Shown: piece after piece, positions 30,334 through 55,173 of the stretch
How positions within the stretch are numbered: position 1 is the stretch's first letter
Layout of the letters: the number at the start of each line of letters is the position of its first letter
Assembly (NCBI GenBank): GCA_943736015.1
Contig: OX031064.1
Span: 29,573,361 to 29,637,360 of the forward strand
Reading direction: 5' to 3'
DNA: 64,000 nt
DNA from: Tridacna crocea
Lineage: Eukaryota; Mollusca; Bivalvia; Cardiida; Cardiidae
The notes under the pieces: generated by a model
Told to the model about the DNA's origin: nothing
Database searches by the model: none
The model's input: the letters and a program-made list of their open reading frames with translations, nothing else
Program-made: the position numbers and the translations under genes

Positions 30334-31932
30334 TCATTTCAAGATACTACAAGTCTTCCTACTACAGTTGCGCAACAAGTTCTTGTAACCGTCATGCACC
30401 TGTTTCCGAAACGACGAATCACAGAAGATATAGACGAAGAAGTTCGTTGCACTAGCGATGAAGATTGTGCTAATCAAAAGGTGGTAAATAAGTTGCCCAG
30501 TAAAGCCGACGTTCGTGTACCAGTCTGGGCGGAAGTACCTCATAACTCGTAACGCCGGATTCGGGAGAAAGCTTACGATATATATAAAAGTAATCCAGAA
30601 GAACATTATTGTGACCCTTTTTGTGCGCATAAATTTTTCCTTGCCATTTTCATGTCTGTTAATAGTTGACTTCCTGTTGCAAGTGTGTTTTGTTCTTTGA
30701 CATTTATCAGTTTCACTACGAAAGTTTGTGCCTAAATTCGTATTATTAGTGAAATCTCGTTCATAGGTGACACTGCGCGATTCATCTTCTTTCATATTGG
30801 AGGCAGATCCTGACATGTTCTGTTTACTAACATTCGCCTCCTTTGTCTGTTTAGGGTTCGAGTCATTACTGTTTGTTGTTGGACTACTAATTATACTGTT
30901 TCTTACAGGTGATATATGTCTATGCAATCCAACTTTCCTTTCACCACGGTCTCGAGAGTGTTTCAAGTGGTCACTTGAAGCAAACGGTGATTCTGATGAT
31001 AAATGAACTTTTGTCCCTGTTTGCCCTTCAGTATTAACTTGATTATATGTCTCTATTGAGCAACTTTCCGTCACTATCGAGATGTTTACTATGTCAGCAT
31101 CATTGGTGGATTCAGCTGCTATAGTATAAATATTGCTACTTTGTTCTGCTTCAACTGACGATGTAGAAGTTCTCGGTTCATTCTCCATTTCACAATTTTT
31201 TAATTTTCCTTTTGTCAAAGTTTTACTTTTGGACCTCGATGATGTCGTATAATCCATTCCACTGTTTTTCAGTAACGCCTGTTGTCTTTTTATGGTTATT
31301 GCCATGAAAGAGTATAAAACTATCAACACGATGGCCTCTATAAAAGTCATAACAGACAATATTGCAATATATATCACAGACCATGAGCCAAAGGATGCCG
31401 ATAGATCACATTCTCGCCCAATTAGATTGTCTCTACCAGTCTCAATCGGAACACTTCCAAATAATATCACAGTTGGTAAACTTAACAAAAAAGATGCCGT
31501 TGCTATTAAAACACATAAGAGCTTGCTAAGTTTTTTGGAGATTTGAGCTCGGAAAGGTCGACAAATCACTCGAAATCTGTCCACTGATATGACTAAGAGA
31601 CTAAATGGGATGCAAATATTTACGAAATAAGTGATGAGGGTGAATACTTTACAAGCGGCATCGCTGTAGAACATAAACGGATACAGACAGTTGACGACAT
31701 AAAACGGACAACACACAACAAAGTTAGTCATATCCAACACTGCTATAAAACACACATATACACGTGTGTTGTTGTGCTTCTTTTTGGAAATATAAATATG
31801 TAATATGTGTAAATTGCCAATGACAGCTGGCAGGAATAAGATCGCAGCAAAAGCAATAAAACCGTAGTACTTTTTTGCACCTTCTCTGTTGACATCCGAA
31901 AGCAATTGTTCTTGAGTACAGTTAGAGGTCAT
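30334..31932 (-). CDS. Orphan class A GPCR, paralogue 2
   Basis: Intronless gene on the same strand as paralogue 1. The open frame begins at 31983, but I place the start at 31932: from there the Met-to-GFIAF distance (24 residues) equals that of paralogue 1, and the extra 17 residues look unlike it. This gives 532 aa. Numbered from the upstream Met (subtract 17 for the chosen start), the landmarks are N57 (1.50), D84 (2.50), C111 (3.25), DRF at 135-137, SFLPNP in TM6 (471-476) and NFFVY at 514-518, so the DRY and NPxxY changes are shared with paralogue 1. The stretch from KKKHNN to AVLDM matches paralogue 1 at 18 of 19 positions. The third inner loop (about 231-455) is Ser/Thr/Asn rich and hardly alignable between the two. 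A duplicated receptor pair is inferred; the ligand is unknown. Confidence 0.92.
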   Translation of the reverse strand: MTSNCTQEQLLSDVNREGAKKYYGFIAFAAILFLPAVIGNLHILHIYISKKKHNNTRVYVCFIAVLDMTNFVVCCPFYVVNCLYPFMFYSDAACKVFTLITYFVNICIPFSLLVISVDRFRVICRPFRAQISKKLSKLLCVLIATASFLLSLPTVILFGSVPIETGRDNLIGRECDLSASFGSWSVIYIAILSVMTFIEAIVLIVLYSFMAITIKRQQALLKNSGMDYTTSSRSKSKTLTKGKLKNCEMENEPRTSTSSVEAEQSSNIYTIAAESTNDADIVNISIVTESCSIETYNQVNTEGQTGTKVHLSSESPFASSDHLKHSRDRGERKVGLHRHISPVRNSIISSPTTNSNDSNPKQTKEANVSKQNMSGSASNMKEDESRSVTYERDFTNNTNLGTNFRSETDKCQRTKHTCNRKSTINRHENGKEKFMRTKRVTIMFFWITFIYIVSFLPNPALRVMRYFRPDWYTNVGFTGQLIYHLLISTIFIASATNFFVYIFCDSSFRKQVHDGYKNLLRNCSRKTCSILK

Positions 31933-32673
31933 TGTCACTTGCTTTTTATCTACACATTTTCTCTGGGGGTAACATGTCCACATACGATAGCCACCGTCCT
32001 TGGGTGATGTTAGATTTCAATGCCCTTCATTGTTTCACTCGTCTTTACTTAGACATGTCTAACTCCAATTATAAACTTTGATATTTAGTCAGTAACAAGT
32101 CCGATTTTCACAACGTCAATTCCTGTTTCCGATGCCTAATGTAAGTTAAGAACTTTCGCTTGCCTATGTCCCATTTACTCAGACAAATCAATTTCCATGC
32201 GTAACCATAAAGTATGTGTAATTATACTCCTATTTTACAGCTGTCTTTCAATACATTTGAAAGAAATTCTCACAAAAAAGAACACCATGCACAGTGACAC
32301 CAGCTGTACTAAGATCTACAAAAGGTTTCCGTCTATTTTCACTATTGCACTGTTAATGCGTTATTCAAATTTGTTGTACAAAATATCTGTTCATAATACT
32401 TAGTCTTGCATAAAAAAAAGCAAATAAATCCAAATGTTATATTTGTTTTGATAACCGTCTTATATCCGTTTTATACCACATCTGTTATCAACAACTTTTC
32501 CGTATAAATAGAAAATAAACGGGTTTTTTTTGCTTGTTTGTGACGTACAGGATTAGCAGGTTAAATCATTATTATAGTAACCTTCATCTTGTTAAATAAG
32601 TGGAAAGAAACTGTCAAACCGATAGTAAAACCTCTAATTTTACTCTTTCAAAAATATTTTTAGGAAGAATACA
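31933..32673. other. 5' flank of GPCR 2, no further gene
   Basis: AT-rich. The minus-strand leader must start here; I see no clear TATA box, acceptor or upstream exon. Confidence 0.4.
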
Positions 32674-32789
32674 TCTCCATATCGGACAGTGTAGATCCAA
32701 GATCAGACTGCACGTTCTTTGCAGTCTGATCTTGGATCTACAATGTCCGCACAAGGTCTGTCAATCGCGCTTTGCAGCCTAAGGGTTAA
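32674..32789. mobile_element. Family B hairpin with TTAA end
   Basis: GACAGTGTAGATCCAAGATC / GATCTTGGATCTACAATGTC, then GCAGCCTAAGGGTTAA. Confidence 0.7.
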
Positions 32790-32979
32790 AAAATGTTTTA
32801 ATTATGTTATTTTGCAATCCCCACCCGTGACTGTCAATATCAAAGGCTGTATAATATCTGTGTGCAATCTTGCGTTACGGAGGATCATAACTTATTGTAT
32901 AGCCTTAAATGAATTTGCAGCAGATTTAAGTGCTTTGCAACACTACTCCCTTGCCTCACAATATTTCTTTCCTCTGATG

Positions 32980-33110
32980 AAACGACAACAGAGGCTCTGT
33001 AAACATTGTCGGTAAAAATGAAAACGCAGGTAACCAGCGGGGTGCTCCTTTTGCATTCAAAGTTTTCTGCAAAATGTTGGACACATTTCTGAAACCGTAT
33101 AAAATTTACC
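32980..33110. mobile_element. Family A fragment, strongly decayed
   Basis: GTAAACATTGTCGGTAAAAA, GGTAACCAGCGGG and CAAAGTTTTCTGC keep the hairpin order only loosely. Confidence 0.35.
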
Positions 33111-33117
33111 CACCACC

Positions 33118-33215
33118 CCCCAAAAAATATTCTTAGTCTAATTCTCGGGAATTTTATGAAATTTTAAGAACTGCAGTTTCTTTTTGGCTGAACCAAGTTG
33201 GTTTGAAATGGTTGA
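33118..33215. repeat. Family D half copy
   Basis: ATTCTTAGTCTAATTCTCGG, GTTTCTTTTTGGCTGAACCA; one arm only. Confidence 0.45.
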
Positions 33216-33305
33216 GCTATGCTCTATAGAAAGTAGGCCAAAAAGATCTGCAAAAAGTATTCGCAGTCCGCGCAGGCTGACTTTGCTCGAAGCGTTTTGC
33301 TAAAG
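33216..33305. repeat. Family C fragment
   Basis: GAGCTATGCTCTATAGAAAG start and GTCCGCGCAGGCTGACTTTG; left arm of the hairpin deleted. Confidence 0.45.
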
Positions 33306-33308
33306 TTA

Positions 33309-33536
33309 CTTATCCCATTACCAAACAATCCCTACTTTTGACGCCGCTGAGAAAGAAGCCTTTTGAAAACACTGTAGGAAAAGGAGAAAATGCTGGTAAC
33401 CAGCATTTTCTCCTTTTCCCACAGTGTTTTCTACCCTTCCCAGAACAAATTTCAATTTTTCAGTCACCTTTATTTTGTCGTCTGCAAATGCTTTCAATTT
33501 GAACTAGCCTAAAATTTTGTCGTTTGGTAGTGAGTT
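33309..33536 (-). mobile_element. Family A MITE, Y-first
   Basis: CCCATTACCAAACAATCCCT; stem variant CACTGTAGG / CCCACAGTG; GGTAACC apex near 33396; X end to GGTAGTGAGTTA. Confidence 0.85.
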
Positions 33537-33559
33537 ATGTAAACGATCGACTTAATCGT

Positions 33560-33705
33560 GAGGTACATTGGTCCTTTGGCATACAGGTCGTAGTCCAACA
33601 GCGAAACGTTTCGGCACAGGTCAGCCTATACCTACTGCGCAGGCTGACCTGAGTCGATACTTTTCGAAGATGCATTAAGCCCCCCTTTTCACATATATAT
33701 ACCCA
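33560..33705. mobile_element. Family C foldback
   Basis: TTTCGGCACAGGTCAGCCTA / TGCGCAGGCTGACCTGAGTC then CGAAGATGCATTAAGCCCCC. Confidence 0.55.
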
Positions 33706-33857
33706 CATACCTATCTTAATTGATGTTTAACAATTTTAAGTGCATTTTGTAAGTTTATGGAGATCAGAATCTACATAATAAGGAAGGCTACGGGGGCGAA
33801 GAGAAACAAGAAGGTGTATTTTGCACGAATAAACAAGTATCATAAGCTACCGTCACC

Positions 33858-34005
33858 TTAAGGTATTACCATCGTAACACTTCTAGAGAAATATAGAATA
33901 ATATTTATTATAAGTTGATAAATAAAAAGGATTTATACTAATATACTGATATAACATTTTTACACATTTCTAACTGACCAGAAATCCATATCAATTTCAG
34001 TTTCA
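33858..34005. mobile_element. Partial relative of the 12024-13318 arms
   Basis: TTAAGGTATTACCATCGTAA then CACTTCTAGAG ... ACACATTTCTAACTGACCAG, in the same order as the left arm at 12025-12140. Confidence 0.6.
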
Positions 34006-34119
34006 ATTGCAGTTATTATATAAATTATGGAAAATGACGACAAAATAATGGCTCCTATTCAAGTCGTACATCGGGGGATTGGCCAGATATTCAAGCTTAA
34101 TTTTCAGTAAATTAAAACC

Positions 34120-34260
34120 TTTTCAACAGGACCCCAGGTGTTAACGGCCTTGACGATGAAAGCTTTTGAAAACACTGGAGAAAAAGGAGAAACAGCCTAC
34201 TGGTTGTAGCATTTCCTCCTTTGCCCACTATTTTGTTTTTAAAACTTTTCACCAAAAATT
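34120..34260. mobile_element. Family A fragment, decayed
   Basis: TTAACGGCCTTGACGATGAA, GAAAACACTGGAGAAAAAGG and an apex reduced to CTACTGGTTGTAG. Confidence 0.4.
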
Positions 34261-34284
34261 TGAGTCGCATTTATTTATGTTGTA

Positions 34285-34440
34285 GAGTATGCAAATGTGA
34301 CCCGTCACGCAAAAAGGGACCATTTGGGAACTGTGAAAAGTGTCAACCCTGGTCAGACTGTGCGGATTGCGCAGGCTGACCAGGGTCGACACTTTTCACT
34401 TTTATGACATTTTCTGTGTGAAAAGTGGTCATTGTCCCTC
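34285..34440. mobile_element. Family C-like foldback, AAAGTGTCAACCC variant
   Basis: GTGAAAAGTGTCAACCCTGG, TCAGACTGTGCGGATTGCGC and AGGCTGACCAGGGTCGACAC make a strong hairpin; outer CAAAAAGGGACCATTTGGG. Confidence 0.55.
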
Positions 34441-34443
34441 TCG

Positions 34444-34673
34444 TTAACTCATTACCAAACGACAATATTTTAGGCTTGTCCAAATCGAAAGCATTTGCAG
34501 ATGACAAAATAAAAATGACTGAAAATTTGAAATTTGTTTTGTGAAAGGTAGAAAACACTGTGGGAAATGGAGAAAATACTGATTACCAGCACTTTCTCCT
34601 TTTCCCTCAATTTTTTTCTAAAGGCTTCTTTTTCAGGGTCGTCAAAAGTAGGAATTGTGTGGTAACGGGTTAA
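34444..34673 (+). mobile_element. Family A MITE, X-first, full copy
   Basis: TTAACTCATTACCAAACGAC to GGTAACGGGTTAA. Stem worn (GGAAATGGAGAAAATACT), apex GATTACC. Confidence 0.83.
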
Positions 34674-34792
34674 ACAATCATTATTGAACTATCAACATAA
34701 ATTGACCTGCAGTATCTTTGAACTGTTCTCATCTTGTTGATGTACAGAATTCCCAGATTGTCTCTTTTGGCGTGACGGGTCGATTTTAATGC

Positions 34793-35023
34793 TTGAACCC
34801 TTTACCACACAATCCCGACTTTTAACAACCCCTGAGACAGAAACCTTCTGAAAACATTGTGGGAAAAGGAGAAAATGCTGGTAACCAGCATTTTCTCCTT
34901 TTCCCACAATGTTTTCTTCTTTTTGCAAACCAAATTTTAAATTTCAAGTCACTTTTATTTTGTCGTCTGCAAATGCTTTCAAATTGGACCAGTTTAAAAT
35001 TTTGTCGTTTGGTAAAGAGTTAA
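34793..35023 (-). mobile_element. Family A MITE, Y-first, full copy
   Basis: CCCTTTACCACACAATCCCG; perfect stem; GGTAACC apex near 34882; X end to GGTAAAGAGTTAA. A second worn X end (GTCGTTTTGTGAAGAGATT) follows at 35030. Confidence 0.85.
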
Positions 35024-35232
35024 ACATGGACAAGTATCAAATTTTGTCGTTTTGTGAAGAGATTATTTCTTGAAATCTGACCGCAGAGATCCGGGAAGAA
35101 ATGTGGGGTTAGAGATAAGTGATTTAGTTACGTGTTTCTACATACATAATAGTGAATAAATTTCTCATCTATTGTTTTGCAAAGGGACTATCAACCCTAT
35201 AGGTTCTACGCGCGACTCACTGACTTTTTGCA

Positions 35233-35297
35233 GACAGTGTAGATCCAAGATCAGACCGCACAGAACGTGCAGTCTGATCTTTGATCTACACTATCCG
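35233..35297. mobile_element. Family B hairpin core
   Basis: GACAGTGTAGATCCAAGATC / CAGTCTGATCTTTGATCTAC. The element body continues to ~35400 (AGTAGGATAAGGGTTG). Confidence 0.65.
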
Positions 35298-35463
35298 ATA
35301 AGGAGATATTTTTTTCTAAAAAGAAAATGAAATTAAATCATGCGGGTTTTTTACAGTCGACTTGAAAGTTGCATTGAATTATTGAGTAGGATAAGGGTTG
35401 TAGTATTGCCGTTGTCTGCGCATGTCATATTCTTCGAAGTTTCAACTGTCTTATATGACGCAT

Positions 35464-35573
35464 TATATTACATTCTGTTACTAATAATAGTAACATTTTC
35501 CACCGAAAATGGTGTATTATTACATTCTGTTACTAATAATAGTAACATTTTCCACCGAAAATGGTGTAATATC
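35464..35573 (+). repeat. Tandem pair of ~54-bp units
   Basis: ATTACATTCTGTTACTAATA ... CCACCGAAAATGGTGTA twice; each unit holds GTTACTAATAATAGTAAC and ACCGAAAATGGT dyads. Confidence 0.85.
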
Positions 35574-35715
35574 AGTGTCACGCGAGGGCAGATATAACGG
35601 GGCAACGGGCTGATATCTGATATCCTGTCCGTTGATAAGATATTTGTTCGATATCTATAGCAACAGAACGCTCGCTCGCAAACGAACGTTCTCAAAACAT
35701 CCATTTTGAAAAAAA

Positions 35716-36006
35716 ATGGCGGAATCGGTCCGTCAATCGCTAGCGGACAAATCTTCAAAACTACAGGCAACGTTGAATCGTTTAACCAACAAAGACGTGA
35801 TAAATAGAGAATGGATTGTTGTTGTCTTGGATTGGGAAACTTATCAGGCAATGTGTAGTGTCTATTGGCTAGTAGTTCTACGATTTCTATCCATTGAGCC
35901 GGATGAACCGAGCTTGATTAAGTTTCATAATTCGAAGCACCAACCATCTATTCTATTCATCCTGTTTCTCAATTTTGATCCGTATCACACTAAATTGAAT
36001 ATTTAG
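35716..36006 (+). CDS. Doubtful open frame, possibly a first exon or decayed gene piece
   Basis: ATGGCGG start, then MAESVRQSLADKSSKLQATL and 76 more residues to a stop. The first ~40 residues look protein-like (helical, charged); the rest is hydrophobic and AT-biased like translated noncoding DNA. It lies within a ~1.2-kb insertion that splits a 352-bp repeat, so it may be cargo of that insertion. I recognise no family and no convincing splice donor. Confidence 0.2.
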   Translation: MAESVRQSLADKSSKLQATLNRLTNKDVINREWIVVVLDWETYQAMCSVYWLVVLRFLSIEPDEPSLIKFHNSKHQPSILFILFLNFDPYHTKLNI

Positions 36007-36066
36007 ATTGAGAAACAATAATGGCACCATCTTTTTAACGATGAACAAACCTGAAGAACTGTTTAT

Positions 36067-36299
36067 TTAACCCCTCAAGTACCCCATAAGACATTTCTAT
36101 GGTATCTGTAATTGACCCTAAATAACAGCAAGGATGAAGTTGTTTCTTATGTGTATATGACATCTTTTAATAGCATAGAAAACATTGTGACAAAAGGTGA
36201 AATTGCTCGTCACGAGCAATTTCACCTTTTGTCACAATGTTTTCCAAAGGCTCCTACAAGCGATGCGTCAAAATGAGTATCTATGGAGTAAAGGGTTAA
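36067..36299. mobile_element. Family A2 TTAA hairpin MITE
   Basis: TTAACCCCTCAAGTACCCCA; stem GACAAAAGGTGAAATTGCTC and its reverse complement, perfect, apex GTCAC; end ATGGAGTAAAGGGTTAA. Confidence 0.8.
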
Positions 36300-36479
36300 A
36301 CGTCCTATACTGCACATACACAGCTCTACGATAGTGATGATGAATGACGTCATGAACGTGATGTTTACCCGCGGAAAAAAAAAAGTTGTGTCGAATAGAG
36401 ACAAGATATTTTTGTTTTTAGTATTTAAACATGCTAGAAAACCAAAAAAATCGAGCAACTGATCCATGAATGTAATAAA

Positions 36480-36627
36480 GAGGTTATTACACGGCTGATG
36501 AGGGCCGGAGAGTGATATCGGCCCTCCACCTGGAAATCTGCCCTCGGGCTAAAGCCCTCGGGACAGATATCAAGCCGTGGCGGGCCGATATCACTCTCCG
36601 GCCCTCATCAGCCGTGTAATAACCTCT
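36480..36627. mobile_element. Foldback with 46-bp perfect arms
   Basis: AGGTTATTACACGGCTGATG, AGGGCCGGAGAGTGATATCG on the left, exact reverse complement at 36582-36627; inner hairpin CCCTCGGGCTAAAGCCCTCG. GC-rich against an AT-rich background. Confidence 0.85.
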
Positions 36628-36957
36628 AATTACTAGCCCCAAAAGCGGGCTGACTGTAATATTACGCTGTATAAAGTAGTAATGTAGAAAATAGCTTTTA
36701 TCAAAACGTTTGAGGAGAAATGAGACCTGCTTTAGCTCCAGATTTCTCTAGACTGCTGATCATGGCTGAGTGAATTGCACGAGGTAGCGTTTTATTGAGT
36801 AAACGTTTATTTTAGTTTGAAATTCAAAGTAACCGTTGTCGTGTAGGAAAGTGATTCGGTTCTGTACCCAGGATGCCCAAATTAGATAGATGAGTATTTA
36901 TAGAATGCCATCTAGCGGAAGATAATGGTAGTATTGCCTCAAAAGAGGATTTAATTT

Positions 36958-37266
36958 TTTTAACCCTTTATCAGACAACAAAATTTTAGCCATGACAAAA
37001 TTGAAAGCATTTTCAATTTCAGTGAGGCTCAAATGGTGTAATTTTTCTTTGATAGAGTAGAAAACGTCGTTGGAAGGAAAAGGAGAAAATACTGATTACC
37101 AGCATTTTCTCCTTTAGTTTAAACATATTTTATTCAATATAATTACAGATATTATTCATGTACAACAACATATTGCGAATAGGATTTTCTCCTTTTCCCA
37201 CAATGTTTTCTGAAGGCTTTTTATGCTCAGGGTCGTCAAAAGAACGTATTGTGTGGTAATGAACTA
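36958..37266 (+). mobile_element. Family A MITE, X-first, with insertion inside the stem
   Basis: The right stem reads ATTTTCTCCTT, then ~76 bp of AT-rich DNA (TAGTTTAAACATATTTTATT ... GCGAATAGG), then ATTTTCTCCTT again. The 11-bp repeat is either a target duplication or a repair trace. Confidence 0.7.
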
Positions 37267-37818
37267 AGCAAAGTTCGTGCTGCTGAAAATTTACCTGAAT
37301 ATACTGTATATGAGAATACGGTAAATCTAAACAAGATGTATGAACAAGTCAAAAACTTGGCGTATTGAAGGTTTGTATAATTATATTGTTCGAGTCGGAA
37401 CTCTTTTGGTTCAAAGGACTTGTTTTCATGTGTGACAAAGACAGTAGATTTCCCCCCCACTTTTCCCGACCCCTTCGTTGTAACTCAACAGACGTCCATT
37501 TTATCAACGGATCACCCGAATTTGCCGAATACTTTTCCCACTCGGCCGGCCAAGTTGTGACGAGTGCCACTCAGGACTGTGGTACTGCTAGAGAACTAGC
37601 ATCTTCGCAAGCTAAGGCTGACGATTCACTACGTTACTCTACCCTTGGCGGATCGAGCTTGATTTCTGCGTTCACCCGATACGCTTTTTCATTGGATGCA
37701 GGCAGCTCTAGCTACAACGAATGAAATCGCTCGTAGAATTTCATCTTTGATAAAAATAGAACAAAGTCTCTACCTTTCGAGTAGAAGGTAAACATGGAAA
37801 CCCACGTGGAAGTCTGCT
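37267..37818. other. No gene recognised; one open frame noted
   Basis: A 119-codon frame at 37365-37724 contains a composition-neutral Ser/Ala-rich second half. Part of it (GTTGTGACGAGTGCCACTCA) resembles 39719-39740, so I take it as repeat-derived. Confidence 0.4.
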
Positions 37819-37827
37819 TATCGCTTC

Positions 37828-38179
37828 CGTTGTCTGCGCATGTCATATTCTTCGAAGATTCGACTGTCTTATATGACGCATCACTAGCCCCGAAAGCGGG
37901 CTGACTGTAATATTACGCTCTATAAAGTAGCAATGTAGAAACTAGCTTTTATCAATACGTTTGAGGAGAAATGAGACCTGCTTTAGTTCCAGATTTCTCT
38001 AAACTGCTGATCATAGCCGAGTGAATTGCACGAGGTAGCGTTTTATTGAGTAAACATTTATCTTAATTTGAAATTCAAAGTAACGGTTGTCGCGTGGAAA
38101 AGTGGTTCTGTTCTGTTCCCAGGATGCCCAAATCAGATAGATGAGTATATTATAGAATGCCATCTAGCGGGAGATAATG
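37828..38179 (+). mobile_element. 352-bp MULE-like MITE, copy 3
   Basis: 9-bp duplication TATCGCTTC at 37819-37827 and 38180-38188. Same length as copy 1. CGTTGTCTGCGCATGTCATA to CATCTAGCGGGAGATAATG. Confidence 0.82.
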
Positions 38180-38188
38180 TATCGCTTC

Positions 38189-38850
38189 ATGTGTATTCGT
38201 AAGCGGTTTGTAAAACGATATTTCATTTGCTTTTAGAAATATTATGTAAAAAGGGAGGGGGATGGTGGTAATGACCAGCATCCAATAGAGGGCGCATCGC
38301 AGGAATCTCCAAGTCGGGCTCAACCAGCCAAGGTAAGATCCACGTAGTGATCGTAAACTTGGCTCGCGAAGATGGAGAACTAGCTACGTCTTTGTTAGTT
38401 GTGATCATTTGTAATTACATGTATTTCAACATAATACGGTTAACTTACGGGGCTTTTGTGGACTGTTGATCTTTCGGTTGCATGGATGTGCTTTTGTACA
38501 CCTTCATGTTACATCGTTATCTCAGTCAAACGAGGTCCTGAGTAATTAGTTCTTTCAAAACTGCCTTTACTTGCTCACACCAGGGATCATATTTCGAATA
38601 AACATATTGGTTAAAATCGCCTAGCTATACAATTAAGCTTTGGTTAAAGAGCTTAAAGGAAAGCAAAATTATTCTATTGTAAAGTACTTACACGAAGACT
38701 ACTTAGAAAAAAAATCTTGTGAATTAATAGAGTAAAAAAAAATATTGCAAAGAAAAAAAAAAGAATTCGTGAAAAAGGAAAGAAAAAGGTAAAACGCCAT
38801 ATCGTACATGGTGCTCAGTTTCACTTATATCTAGGTAATTTTGAGCCATC
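38189..38850. other. No gene recognised
   Basis: AT-rich, poly(A)-rich toward 38700-38790; no exon or element identified. Confidence 0.45.
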
Positions 38851-38894
38851 CTCTGTGAAAAGGGGGTTTAGTCCACCTACAAATAGCTGGCATT

Positions 38895-39092
38895 GACCCT
38901 GGGAAAGAATTTTGTTGAAAACACTGTTGAAAAAGGTAAAAATGCTGGTGAACAGCATTTTCTCATTTTTCTTAAGTGTTTCTACCCTACCACAGAAAGA
39001 TTGTACCGTTCGAGCCATACAGGAATTATCGCCTGCAAATTTATGCTTCATTTTAGACACGGGTAAATTTTTTGTTGCCTGGTAAAAACATT
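38895..39092 (-). mobile_element. Family A MITE, Y-first, worn
   Basis: TTGACCCTGGGAAAGAATTT, stem GAAAACACTGTTGAAAAAGG, apex GGTGAACAGC, X end TTGTTGCCTGGTAAA. Confidence 0.6.
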
Positions 39093-39103
39093 TTTATATA
39101 TGT

Positions 39104-39332
39104 TTAACCCATTACCACACAATCCCTACTTTTGACGCCCTGGGGATAGAAGCCTTGAGAAAACTTTGTGGGAAAAGGAGAAAATGCTGGTAACCAGCAT
39201 TTTCTCCTTTTTTCGAAATGTTTTCTATCCTTCACAAAACAAATTTCAAATTTTCAGTCACTTTTATTTCGTCGTCTGCAAATGCTTTCGATTTGGACAA
39301 GGCTAAAATTTTGTCGTTTAGTAACGAATTAA
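39104..39332 (-). mobile_element. Family A MITE, Y-first, full copy
   Basis: TTAACCCATTACCACACAAT; GGTAACC apex near 39192; X end GTCGTTTAGTAACGAATTAA. About 470 bp upstream of the SRSF10 start. Confidence 0.87.
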
Positions 39333-39759
39333 AATATGGTTCCTTTTGGGAGATACATAGCAACAAAACATTATGGCATCTCTTATTATCAACAAAACCA
39401 TAATCATTAGCCATACACGTTTTTTTTTTGTCTTTAAGTTAACGTTAAGTTAGTTTCACTATCGCAATCAGACCTTTATACAATATTCAGCAAAATAATT
39501 ATGAAGGAAATTAGATCCTCATCACAGAAAAACATCCATTACCTCATTTAGACGGCTATTTGATATATACTTTCAGTTTAAATTACTCTTCAAATATTAA
39601 AATGCTCATTAGAATACTTTATTTTTTTTCATTAAAAGACATTTTACAGTAATCTTTTTCGAAAAGGGTTGAGTACGAAGAAATTCGGCAAAATTCTGGC
39701 GAGTTACGGATTTGGCCGATTTGTGACGAGTGTCAAGGGCACACTGTAACAAAGAAAGA
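39333..39759. other. Upstream region of the SRSF10 homologue
   Basis: AT-rich to ~39660, then more balanced. The 5' UTR and promoter should lie in the last ~150 bp. No other gene seen. Confidence 0.4.
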
Positions 39760-39760
39760 G

Positions 39761-39783
39761 CGCATGCGCGACGCCATATTGAG
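39761..39783 (+). promoter_or_regulatory. NRF1-like and YY1-like sites just upstream of the SRSF10 homologue ATG
   Basis: GCGCATGCGCG at 39760-39770 matches 11 of 12 positions of the NRF1 palindrome. It is followed at once by GACGCCATATTG, whose reverse strand reads CAATATGGCGTC, a YY1-type AANATGGCG core. Both are typical of TATA-less housekeeping promoters. They sit within 40 bp of the start codon in a locally CpG-rich stretch. Confidence 0.5.
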
Positions 39784-39796
39784 AAACGCTGGGAAG

Positions 39797-55173
<15,377 letters not shown>

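Larger units (their letters stand above)
35410..36927 (+). mobile_element. 352-bp MULE-like MITE, copy 2, split by a ~1.2-kb insertion
   Basis: Perfect 10-bp duplication GTAGTATTGC at 35400-35409 and 36928-36937. Left piece (CGTTGTCTGCGCATGTCATA to ATGACGCAT, to ~35463) and right piece (TACTAGCCCC to GCGGAAGATAATG, from ~36635) together make one element. The gap holds a doubled 54-bp piece, the doubtful frame at 35716, an A2 MITE and a foldback. Confidence 0.75.

Noticed and set aside
37365..37724. 119-codon frame
   Set aside because: First third is AT-rich translated noncoding DNA; the remainder resembles another stretch near 39720; no domain.
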